Below, in pieces: positions 37,765 through 48,108 of a DNA stretch of 64,000 nt (positions are counted from its first letter, which is position 1; every line of letters begins with the position of its first letter). This stretch comes from Datisca glomerata (lineage: Eukaryota > Streptophyta > Magnoliopsida > Cucurbitales > Datiscaceae), in the NCBI GenBank assembly GCA_003255025.1, contig QANY01008211.1:669743-733742 (forward strand), written 5' to 3'. The position numbers and the translations under genes are program-made. The notes under the pieces are model-generated. The model worked only from the letters and a program-made list of their open reading frames with translations, made no database searches and was not told the DNA's origin.

Positions 37765-38400
37765 CTAATTTACACAAAATTAGAAAAATTAAATAATTTC
37801 TACCATCGGAAGACTTTTATACATTAATAGTTTTGTTCAAAGTGTCTTAGAGCTTAAAAACTTAGTTATTACTATACTGAAAATTCACATTATTGATGAA
37901 TATTGATATGTTAATGAGATTTCTTTAGATTTGTAGATAAGAAACTCTTTTACATAAAATTAAACAATTAAACAATTCTTACCGTCGGAAGACTTTTAAA
38001 CATTAGTAATTTCATTAGAAATGTCTTAGAGCTCCAAGACCAAAACCCAGTTATTAATGTACTGAAAATTCACATTGTTGATAAATATTTATACATTAAT
38101 GATATTTAGAAACTATTTTACACAATATAAGAAAATTAATCAATTCTTACCGATGGAATACTTTTATACATTAGTAGTTTCATTATAAATGTCTTGGAAC
38201 TCAAAAAGTGAGTTATTAATATAATGAAAATTCACATTATTAATGAATATTGATATGGTAATAAGACTTCTTCGGATTAGATTATATGAAACTATTTTAT
38301 ACAAAATTAAGAAATTAAATAACTCTTAACGTCAGAAGATTTTTATACGTTAGTAGTTTTTTTTTAAATGTCTTAGAGCTTAAAAGTTGAGTTATAAATA
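37765..38400 (+). repeat. ~175-bp LINE-associated tandem repeat, about 3.6 copies
   Basis: The accgtcggaagacttttatac block starts near 37,801, 37,981, 38,149 and 38,328, a period of about 168-180 bp. Every unit reads on through cttagagct(t/c)aaaa, gttattaatgta, tgaaaattcacatt and gatgaatattgat. It begins within a unit (aactaatttacac) directly after the A9 tail of LINE-2 and ends where the minus-strand LINE at 38,401 begins. Confidence 0.93.
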
Positions 38401-40475
38401 TATCTCATCTAATTCTGCACACTAGTGATCCTGCAGTGAATAGAAAATCACAGTGACATCAAATATGGTTGCATCAAGAGCCAACCAAATCCTCCCACTT
38501 GTACTCAAAGAGTAGTTATGAAGAATAGTCCAACTAGGAAAAACAGAAGAAGATATCTTGCCAAAATGCTTGAATTTAACTCTGGTCTCCAACAGGCTAC
38601 ATAAACTTAACTTGTAATCTCTACAAAATTTACGAATTTCAAAATGTTTAAGGTGGTTGTTGAAGACCCTAACATTCCAGGCAGCAAAGCTTAACATATA
38701 AAAGTTGGGTGGAGAGGTGAAATATTCACCTTTAAACTGTGAGCCTTCTTCTTAGCTTCCATCTTCCTCTTTGTTTTTGTCTCAAACTTTCGGGGCTACT
38801 ATGCTGAGAAGACTGGCCTGATGATGAAAGATCCATCCCCTCAATCGAGTCAGTCTCCTCTCATTAACCTCTTCCAAATCAGCCTTGGTGGGGTCTCATG
38901 AGTAATCAAGTCCTTCTGATACAAGGCTTCAAGCATGATATCCTCATCTAGGGTTTCAAAGAGCCTAGGGATGGGAGAATCATACTTCTCTTTATATGCA
39001 ACATTTTCCCTTCTTTTAGGTGGTGCATTCTCTACTGTTTCCAATAAAGAGGCATCCACTTCCTTGTCACTGGTTCCATTCTCCACCTTTTCTTTTCCCT
39101 TACTAGTAACACTAACCCATTCTTGTTTTTTAACAGGAGGAGGGTTAGGTGTCAGGGCTTGGGACTTCTTTGCTTGGCAGTCATGTCCAAAAACCTTACA
39201 TACCTTGCATAATTTAGGTAACCCAAGATACTCCACCACAATCTGAGCTTCATCCATGTTTATTCCCTCAAGCTCAAGATCAATGGTCTCTGGGAGCTCA
39301 GATGATACATCTAAGTCAATGCAAACTTTAGCAAAAGAAATCTTAGACCCACTGGCAGGCATAGCATCAGCTAGGAGAGGCTTCCCCAGGATACTACTTA
39401 TGTTGAATATACCTCTTTGTGTATATTCCATAATTTGACACACACAGGTATCTTGCTAAATGATTCTTTAGAAAGCTTCATATTTGGACTCCACTCCTTC
39501 AAAATGAGAGGCTTCCCTAGTTATACCAAGGGCCCCCTTGAAGCACTGCATCCTTATCCTCTGGCTTGAAGAAATTAAAAAAGAAGAAACCCGCTTCATT
39601 TTCTGCAACATAACCTCTTTTATCCGAGAGATGATAAGCTGCTTGGTTGACATAGTTGAATGCTAGCTTCTTGTCCAGAAAACGACCCACGAGGGTATTT
39701 TCCCAGAGTTTCATCCCTACTTGAACAACTTCCTCTTAGATTTTATATTTTCTACTCTCCTCATTCCTTCAAGGTTTGTCAATAACCACTGTAAACGGCA
39801 CATTAGGTCGCCTGGCATGGTCTATCCATTTTGGTGTATTACCTGTGGAATCACCATTGTCTTGCATGGCACTTTTCCATCGGAGAGCACTTCATAGATG
39901 CTATTGTCTAAACTGGGCTTCTCAAGGTTTATAACTATCTTCGAACTAGATGGTAGAGGCGGAAATTCCTTCACCTCGAAGTCACCATTTAACTCCGTTT
40001 GAACCTCAGGATCATGGGGTACATCCTCACAGCTCAATAAAGAACGTGTAGGGACCTCCGAATCTGTCTCCTTGAGTTTCTAAAACTGGAATGTTATATT
40101 TTTTTCACATTAGGGTTTTGCAGGGATTGGCCAGGGACGACATCAACAAAGTTAACTCCTCTTAGATTTTATATTTGCATTACGGTTTTCGAGTAAACTC
40201 CTATTTTTAGGAGGTCTGCCTCGGCGCTTGGGGCCTTGATTTTCCTCTAGGTTAATGTTCAATGCAACAGTGCTTGCAACGCTCACCTAAAAGAGGTTTT
40301 CCACCATGTAATCCATGCAAGTTATCACCTTTCTTTCCCATCAAACCTCATAGCAACAATCAACAGTTAAAAGTAGCTCCAAACTCGGGTATGATCTCGG
40401 TAGGAATACACCATTGGCACGAAAAGCAAGAAATCCTCGGAGCTTAGAGAGGGAAGCTCTAAGAGGGCAGAGAAA
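38401..40475 (-). mobile_element. LINE-5: 5' half of a minus-strand LINE (ORF1 and endonuclease start)
   Basis: On the minus strand it starts at the 5' edge block tagagcttccctctctaagctcc (about 40,470), the same edge as the LINE at 8380. It carries ORF1 (about 40,260-38,760) and the first ~90 codons of ORF2 (LSFAAWNVRVFNNHLKHF at 38,697 down to FDVTVIFYSLQDH). It stops inside the endonuclease at about 38,405 and abuts the ~175-bp repeat in the opposite orientation. Loss of the 3' end is not expected from normal LINE insertion, so a later rearrangement is likely. Confidence 0.85.
38850..39800 (-). pseudogene. LINE-5 ORF1 (DUF4283 / zinc knuckle) remnant
   Basis: 39,714-39,517 reads ENTLVGRFLDKKLAFN and GFFFFNFFKPEDKDAVLQGG, the N-terminal half of DUF4283. 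39,443-38,850 continues FNISSILGKPLLADAMP, ISFAKVCIDLD, VEYLGLPKLCKVCKVFGHDC (zinc knuckle) and a Lys/Glu-rich tail (EWVSVTSKGKEKVENG). A frameshift near 39,450-39,520 splits the domain. It completes the part missing from LINE-1 ORF1 and shows what that truncated copy lost. The protein would bind LINE RNA. Confidence 0.88.
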
Positions 40476-40504
40476 AATAATTGATCCAATAATAATAATA
40501 ATGT

Positions 40505-42640
40505 GAATCTTTTTTTGTCAAAGGCAAAAAATTGTATTAAGCAAAAGAATTATATTGGTACAAGGGGCATACCCCAAGACTATAGACAGAGAAACAAAAT
40601 GAATAAAATTATAACCATCTATCTACAAAACAGGAGTCCAAATTAAGATTTATATCCTTGTTCAGGAATAGGAGCCTCTTTTTCATCATAAAAGAAATTT
40701 TCCAAGAAATTAAAGAAGAATCTAAACATTGACCAGAGAAAACCCCTTATTCCTTTATAACCATAAACAATAGACAAAAGTGAAAAAAGAAAGCTTAGAG
40801 CTAAGACTAGAATAACTCTTGTCATTGTGGAGAAGAAGAAGCCAATGTCTGAATGAAGACCAAGAAGCTGGCATATTATCAACACTACATTTTGATAATA
40901 GAGGAGCAAGTATAGTTTTTGCAAAAGAACAACCAAAAAATAAATGTTCCACTATTTCCAATCCATTGCAGCATAATATACAATTCAAATCAAGGGAATA
41001 ATTCCATTTACCCACCCTGTCTTTTGTGCTGAGCTTAGTATGCAAAGCAAGCCAAAGCACATTTTGGAATGTGACCAGAAAACCAAATAATTCTGGACCG
41101 GGTGAAATGATCCATACTGCCAATGAGGGAGTCATATGTTTTACTTGTAGAGAAGTCAGGATCGTTAAGCCAGGTCCATTGGTCAGCAGTCTGTAAGGGA
41201 AATGTAGGATCAAGAGTGACATTCCAATTACTGAAGTGAGTCTCAATGTCTTGATAAGGCCATGCCAGGAACCTGCCTCAATTAGAATAGCAAGCTTGTT
41301 ATTCAAAGGAAGACCGGATTGAGAAACAAATCTCAAATTATGCTCAAGGAGAAGAGGGCCATCAGAATGCCATGGACCTGTGAATAGGCAAATAGAATTA
41401 CCATCGCCAACCTTAACAGTGCTGAAGTGAGCAAGTTTATCTCTGAGCTTGATGAGCTTCCTCTAAGACCATTAGGGGTCAGAATGAAGCTTGACAATGA
41501 AGATTGAATGGCCCTTAAGTAAGTAGTGATCACACCAATCACACCAAGCAACCCATAAAGAGTCCTTGTCCCTTCTAATAAGCTTCCAAAGATGTCTAGA
41601 TATTGCAGCTTGATTCCAAGTAACCAGATTTTTCAAGTTTAAACCACCAACGTCAAATAGAGAGAAAACAGTTTGCCAAGCCACTTTTGCACTCCTGTGA
41701 GTATCTGTTCTACCACTCCAGAGAAAATTCATTAAAGCACTATTGATCATTAAACCACTTTTGCACTCCTGTAGAATAAGTATGTTGCTCCAATAACTTT
41801 GAATGGCATAGAGGATGGAACTGATTAATTGAAGCCTACCAGCAAAAGTCAAGTGTTTGTTTTCCCAAGCTTTGGTTCTAGAGATGATTTTATCAACTAG
41901 AATTTCACAATTCACCTTACTAAGCCTGGTGGAAATCAATGGCATCCCAAGATATCTTACAAGCAAGATACCTTTATAGAAACCAGAAAAGGAGAGGATG
42001 CCATCCTGAACATCATCATCAACAGAAGAGAAAAAAGTACTACACTTTTCAACATTAGGCTTCAAACCAGATAGGTTACTAAAGAGCTCAAGCCCTTCCA
42101 TAACTACCTTGACAGATTGAGCGGCACCTTTGCAAAAAAAAATAAGTAAATCATCTACAAAACAAAGATTACCGATCTTATCTTTTTTACATCTCCAGTG
42201 ATACTAAAATCCAGGCATATTAGAGCACTACTGCATGATTCCAGTGAGAACTTCCATAACAAGCACGAAAAGGTAGGGAGAGGGTGGATCCCCCTGCCTA
42301 AGGCCTCTCCTACCATTAAAGAAACCATGAAAGATGTCATTGATATTAACAGTGAAAGTGGGAGTTGTAACACATTCCATGATCCAATTAGTGAATCTAG
42401 AGGAAAACCAATACTTTGAAGCACTTGTCCAAGAAAGAACCAGTTGACACTATCAAAAGCTTTTTGAAGGTCAACTTTCATGGCACACCTTGGGGAGAAG
42501 GAGTTCATGTGATATCCTCTTAATAACTCTTGAGAGAGAAGAATGTTATTTGAAATGGTTCTTCCAGGCACAAAAGCTGTCTGATTTTTACTGATAGGCT
42601 TAGGAAGAACAAATTTCATTCTAGAAGCCAACAAAGAAGT
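40505..42640 (-). mobile_element. LINE-4: minus-strand LINE 3' half (RT and zf-RVT)
   Basis: It starts on the minus strand inside RT (LASRMKFVLPKPISKNQTAFV at 42,634) and continues LLRGYHMNSFSPRCAMKVDL and KAFDSVNWFFLG. 42,101-41,472 gives NLSGLKPNVEKC, VRYLGMPLISTRLSKVN and NHLTFAGRLQL-type RT/RNA-binding blocks; 41,336-40,755 is zf-RVT (LDLNCILCCNGLEIVEHLFFG). The 3' end has the cataccccaagac tail and a T7 run on + (40,509-40,516), that is, a short poly-A. It is 5' truncated and broken by stops. Its 5' edge abuts the ~175-bp repeat, and its 3' edge abuts a short cacatt(att)n remnant and then LINE-5. Confidence 0.9.
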
Positions 42641-42855
42641 AATGCATTAAGACATTTGTAGAATAATGTGAATTTTCAGTTCAATAATAACTTAATTTTT
42701 GAGCTCTAAGACATTTTAACGAAACTACTAATGTATAAAAGCCTTCCAAGAGTAAGAATTGTTTAATTTTCTAATTTTGTGTAAAATAGTTTCCTATATT
42801 CTTAAATGAAGAAATCTCATTAACATATCAATATTCATGAAGAATGTGAATTTTG
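42641..42855 (-). repeat. ~175-bp LINE-associated repeat, about 1.2 copies, inverted
   Basis: This is the reverse complement of the unit at 37,765-38,400: gagctctaagacatttt...cttccaagagtaagaattg...tatcaatattcatgaagaatgtgaatttt. It joins the 3' end of LINE-3 (higher coordinate) to the truncated 5' edge of LINE-4 (lower coordinate) in the orientation of both. Confidence 0.9.
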
Positions 42856-43745
42856 TTTTGGTTAAAAGGTAAGAAAACACATATACATAGATACAAGGGG
42901 CATACCCCAAGAACTACATCACAAAGTAATAAAAGGAAAGATTCAACCTTAGAAAAGGCTAAATCACATCCACCTCCTCAATAAAACATCATAAAAAATC
43001 AGGTTCCTATCCTTAGCAAGAAAGCACATTCTTTCTCTTACCATCCTTTTAATTTTCTTGGAAGTAAGAGAAGAATCTACAATTTTACCCTGAAAAATCA
43101 TTATGTTTCTCTCTATCCAGATACAATAGATAAAAACAGTTAAAGCTAGTTTAATACAAACTGATCTAGGAGATTTAACAGAGTAACGTGTAACAACCAA
43201 TTCTAGAAAGCAGTCCAAGAAGATGCAGTGAATTGAAGTCCAATTTTGTCAAATAGATCATAAAGGAGCAGACTGTTATGAGAGCAATAAAACAGTAAGT
43301 GAGCAACAGTCTCAGACCCTGTAGAACAGAAAACACAAGCAGTTCCCACTAAAGAGTTCCAATTTGAAACATGGTCCTTAGTAGACAATTTATCTAAAAA
43401 GGCAAGCCATGCTAAAAAGGGAGAATTTGGGAACATGACCATGAAATTAGATGAGGTTATGCCAAGACACTTTAGGTTTCTGGTCAATAAGATCCTTATA
43501 AGTCTGCTTTTTAGAGAAAACACCAGAACTGTCCAAAGACCATGTCCATGCATCTCCAGATAAATGGTTAGGGTGAGGCAGATTAAGATGTAACCCCCAA
43601 TGAGCCAAAGTAGCTTCCAAAGTAAGGCTAGGCCATGCCCATTTGCGCTCCCTAATGAGGAGAGAGAGAGAGAGGAGTGGACATGCTTAACCCAGTGCTA
43701 AGGACAAGATTCTTTCCTCCAATGTTGAAAATAATACATGTGCGG
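42856..43745 (-). mobile_element. LINE-3: minus-strand LINE 3' end (zf-RVT)
   Basis: Only the last ~900 bp of a LINE is present. The frame 43,553-43,203 reads NSPFLAWLAFLDKLSTKDHV, GTACVFCSTGSETVAHLLFYC, the zf-RVT motif with its Cys/His ligands. 43,218-42,964 continues TVFIYCIWIERNIMIFQGK. The 3' tail is the ...ggggtatgccccttgtatctatg...cttttaacc form. Its 5' side touches intron 1 of ACBP copy 1 near 43,745 and its 3' side the ~175-bp repeat. An AG microtract (about 43,660-43,675) lies near the 5' edge. Confidence 0.85.
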
Positions 43746-44697
43746 TGCCAAGTTATGTCTCACAACTGCCAGAATAACCATCGCATTTTACGACGCCTCA
43801 AATCCCTCATTATAGTAAAAACAAAATCTGAATTCTGAGATGAACAATTACAAATTTTGAATCTGTGTCAAAAGTCAGATTCAGAACAGTCGAGAAAAGA
43901 CACCTAATAAACCAATTCTGTTCAAATTAGTGTTGTATGTTCAACAAAATGGAATCCACTAAACATACTTATTGTTATTGCATTGTGAGCCAAGGTGTGT
44001 GAAGGAGTTGTTGATCTCCTAGAGAGGTTGCATAAGGTGGTGGTGGATGTAAAAACTTGGAAAGTGTCATCTTTGTCCCTTTGGTGGACTGGGTGGAATA
44101 AAGGAGTTTATTGGGCATCAAACAACTGTTAGTTTCAGTTAAGGATTAGCTTATACGTTATTCCTTTCTTTCTATTGTATTTTTATCAACTTATACTTCC
44201 TTTTCTATTGTAGTTTCTTCGAGATCAAAGCTATACATACAAGAATTTTCTTAATAGCCAAACTACTGCATTCAGATCAAATATCATGCGAAAGAAATGT
44301 TAAACGACATAAAGAGATCAGATATATCCAGATAAAAAATGAAGTTGCACCCACATTCACATAGAAAAGGGAATGACTTCATATCAAATCAAACTCAACG
44401 TTACAAGAGAAGGACCTCAATCTATTAATAAATTCATAAAATATCAACGCACGTGATAGCCGCATGAATCATAAATCAAAATCCAAAAGCTAAGAAAAAA
44501 GAAAATTGATCAGAGAGAAGAATTACATCAGAGCATGCAAGAGAAAAGGGAATTCATATGACATGAAGGTAAGATGATATAGGACACAGAACTGAATCGA
44601 GTGATATAATGCAAACATCTTAAGAAAAGAAAAGGTTTATTGATCTTTAGTATCATCTTTTCTCATCCGAAATTAAGAGAGAAAGAGAGGGGCAAAC

Positions 44698-44709
44698 CTT
44701 CAAAGCCAT
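44698..44709 (-). CDS. ACBP copy 1, first coding exon (MALK)
   Basis: Twelve bases encode MALK and are followed by GT. The same exon stands at 49,835-49,846 in copy 2. The conserved placing and the aligned flanks support the call; the exon is too short to prove alone. Confidence 0.6.
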
Positions 44710-44920
44710 ATTACTTTGCTGAATTTTCCTCTCTCAGAAGTCTGAACTCTGAAGTCTGATATGATGTAATCTAATAATAATATGTAGTGATGGATTGGCT
44801 TAGATCTCACAGCGTAAGGTAGGGGAGAGGCAGTGTCAGACCTGTGTTTTCTATTTTTATTTTAAAAGGAAGATATAAATAAATAAAATGCAAATAAGAG
44901 AGGTGCTCCTCTGTAGATTG

Positions 44921-45025
44921 CTTTCACTAATAATGGCAATTACCACATTCTAATCTTTCACTAATAATGGCAATTACCACATTCTAAGATCTTTCACTAA
45001 TAATGGCAATTACCACATTCTAAGA
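44921..45025. repeat. 34-36 bp tandem triplication in the ACBP copy 1 leader region
   Basis: ctttcactaataatggcaat...ccacattctaa occurs at 44,921, 44,955 and 44,991. The homologous place in copy 2 (about 56,600-56,635) has one copy. Confidence 0.93.
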
Positions 45026-46190
45026 TACTTGCAGTGCTCAAAACATATAGTAACGGAAAAATCAGTCAAAATGTCAAATTAAGAAAGTTAAGGGTTTGCA
45101 CAGAACATAAACAATCTACACAAATCAGTTACGTTTTTACACCCAATTTATTGGAAGGAACTATTAAAAACCAAAAGGAGTTTGGGGTCATCCAATGCTC
45201 GGAAGAACAAATGCAAACCTATACATATGATTTCTTTATCTAATATTCTTCAATTTCTCTTTATATGAAAATGGGTTGGTATAGGCATCAAAAACAAAAA
45301 AAAGAACTCTTACAGTGGCTTATGAATGGTGCTAAACAGCCATGGCTCATGTCCCTACCTAACTGCTGCAACTCCAAGTCAATCAGCAACTAAAAATATG
45401 AGCTTTAGTAATTTTAGCATCAGAAAATGCAGATTTGAAGAAACACAAAAGGGGAAAAAAGATGCATAGAGCTTATGGGCAGAGAAGCAACTATTAGCAC
45501 CTCTAATCAATATTTTCAACTGTTGGATTTCGAAAAAACCCTCTGGTTTACGACAGGTAGTTTATGAAAATTAAGGATGCGAGTTGGAGGCGAAAACAGA
45601 AAATTAACGAGAGTGCAACCTCATCAAGGACTTTATTTTTATTTTTTTTGCAAACTGAGGTCTGAGAATTCGTGACGGTCGAGAAGATATGACTATTTTG
45701 CAAAATCCATGCTTTATCCATGTTATGCTAAAATATATAATTTATCTTCTCCAAACTAATGATTTTGCTTCAACTCTTCTAAATTAAAACCCTTATTATC
45801 TGGCTTCAACATTTGCAGTTCCACTTTCAGAGTGGAGATTGAAACTTAAAAATTGAAAAACAAAAAGAGAGTACAGATCACATTAAACCAAAATCCAAGC
45901 AAATCACAGAACTAAATCGGAATTCAGAGCAATATTGAAAAATTAAGAGAAAATTGAGTGTAATAAATATCGAATCAGAATTCAGCTAGATAGGTTCAGA
46001 GAGAAAACCAGTGTCCCTTTTCCCCTTTTCTTTCTTCTCTTGTATGTGGAAGAGAACGAAGAAGTGAGCTTATGGGATCTACAAATGTTAGCTCGTGTTG
46101 CCGAAATCAGTGCTTGTGTTGGTGAATGGGGGGGCTCTACTAATTCTGGGCGGAAAGGACAGGGGGAGAACAGGTGACGGCAAAGATAGG

Positions 46191-46270
46191 GCTCTTCACC
46201 TTTCTATTTAAATTTGTGTTTTTTTTAGTTGATTGATTCATATTATTAAAAAAAAGTTAAAATAGAGATT

Positions 46271-46302
<32 letters not shown>

Positions 46303-48108
46303 TTTGATAAAATCTGAATCTATCAACTAATTTTACTTCGATAAAAAAATTAATTTAAGCATTTAGATTAAGCAACGTGCATCTCAAACTGGACAGAAGT
46401 TGACGGCCTTACAAGCGGAGACAGTAAAAAGTTACTGTAGGGATGAGGTGGGGAGCCGGGCAAAGATGACTACAAAGAAGGTGTTTGGACTCTATCAAAA
46501 ATAATTTCAGAGAAATTTAAAGATATGGTTGACTATAATTATTGGAGATCTTGAAATATTCTAGCTGGAGACGGTTGTCTAAATGAGTATTATATTTTGC
46601 GTCATCCTTTTATTCAATAGAATGTTCTAATAAAACAGTAACTTGAATCTTCATTCAACAAATACTCTACTGTCTAATGTCTTTATATATTACTCTCTTG
46701 ATCGAGTCAGAATATTTTGTTATATGTAAAAATGGGAATGAGATGGCTACACTTTATTTAAACTAGACATTTGAAGTCCCTAATCTGGAAATTCATAGTA
46801 CAAAAATAGAGAAAATAAATTATGTGATCCATTTTTATATCACATATATCTATACATTAGCCTAAGATAGCATTAACTATAACTGGCAGGACAGCTCTAA
46901 AGATAAGAACTTGAGTTTGCAAATCTATAAGTGAATAATATAAGATCTATATCTCGTATTTTCTTAAAGATAACGCTGGTCAAATTCAACAATGATGTTT
47001 GTTTAGAGATAATATGAATTCTGATATCTGATTTTCTTCATCCAAATATTGAAGTAATTGATTTAAGAAATGAAATATCTCTTTATTTAAGAAGAGAAAC
47101 TGAACGGAAAATAAAACTGAACCCTTAAAGTGAAACCTGCCTAAATTGGTCATTAAATTCTAAGTATTATTAAAACACATAGTCATTTTATTTTATCCAC
47201 ATTTTACTTCCACTCACAAATATAATAAGAAAAAAGAAATTATTTTTATTTAGTGTTTTTTAGAGTATGATTATATATTCTAATTTTAAAATTCATTTTG
47301 CCTATTTTTAGTATTCTTAATAATAATATTTGTTTGATCAATTTAAATGAGCAACTATTTTGATGTTAAATAAATGGGCAAACCTTTTCTAACAACAAAT
47401 ACCAAAGTTACATGGATTTCTTGAAAAAAAAAGTGATGTACTTGCTGCATTATACCAAAAATGATAGCATGTTTTCATTCAACTAACATATTTTCAACTA
47501 TGTTGCAGAATTCAGAAATCTTAAATGTCATCTGTTACATAAACCATTGATTGAGGTTGCTAGTCTTCCTTGCACCCTAATAAAAATAATAACTTTGAGC
47601 GAAATCTAATGTGTGATTGGAAGTATATTATTGTAAATGGTGATTAAGTTTTTGGATTCTTAAAATTTAAAACTAATTTTCTAAACAAAGATTCGAGGAT
47701 TTACATTCGAATCTTAATAATACCAGACAGTAAATAATTATTTCATATAACATACTCATACCCCAACAGAATCTAGATTAACAATTAACATCATACCAGG
47801 ATTAAAAACACATGTTATTAATTTTAAACGTGTCCCACGAACAAGAAAAATTAAGGGCAAATATTGAGCCGAAAGTGAAAATAATCAAATTATTAATGAC
47901 TGGATGAAACCAAGAAATAACCCCTCACGTGCGAAATTATAGAAGATCCCCTTTAAGATCAAACAATTCCATCGAATTGAGTATGATTGTATGTGTGATA
48001 GCATCTACTATATCAGGAATATCAATGAACCCGATTATTGAAATTGCTCAGGATACCCTTTTTTAATTTAACTTCTTGAATCTATTTCTTAGTTCAAGAT
48101 CCCTCTTA
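46191..48108. other. Upstream region of ACBP copy 1 and 3' flank of copy 2; no other gene
   Basis: Position makes 46,191-about 47,500 the promoter side of copy 1 and 47,900-48,108 the 3' flank of copy 2, both on minus. 46,497-46,633 is similar to 63,870-64,000 (gatatggttgac, tctaaatgagtattatatt, caatagaatgtt). A (TTTA)n tract lies at about 46,268-46,305. I see no frame with a domain, no transposase and no RNA gene. Confidence 0.55.
46268..46305. repeat. (TTTA)n microsatellite
   Basis: About nine ATTT units lie in tandem on the promoter side of ACBP copy 1. Confidence 0.95.

Larger units (their letters stand above)
43746..46190 (-). pseudogene. ACBP copy 1: 5' part of an acyl-CoA-binding protein gene
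   Basis: On the minus strand 44,709-44,698 reads ATGGCTTTGAAG followed by GTTTGCC, that is MALK and a splice donor. MALK (or MGLK) is the usual short first exon of plant 10-kDa ACBPs. The upstream part (to about 46,190) has the look of a leader with an early intron, and aligns with 49,847-49,866 plus 56,398-57,145 of copy 2. The downstream part (44,697-43,750) aligns with intron 1 of copy 2 (49,834-48,836). The LINE complex cuts intron 1 at about 43,745, and exons 2-4 are not found further down. ACBPs carry acyl-CoA esters in the cytosol. The copy is truncated and cannot make the protein. Confidence 0.72.
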
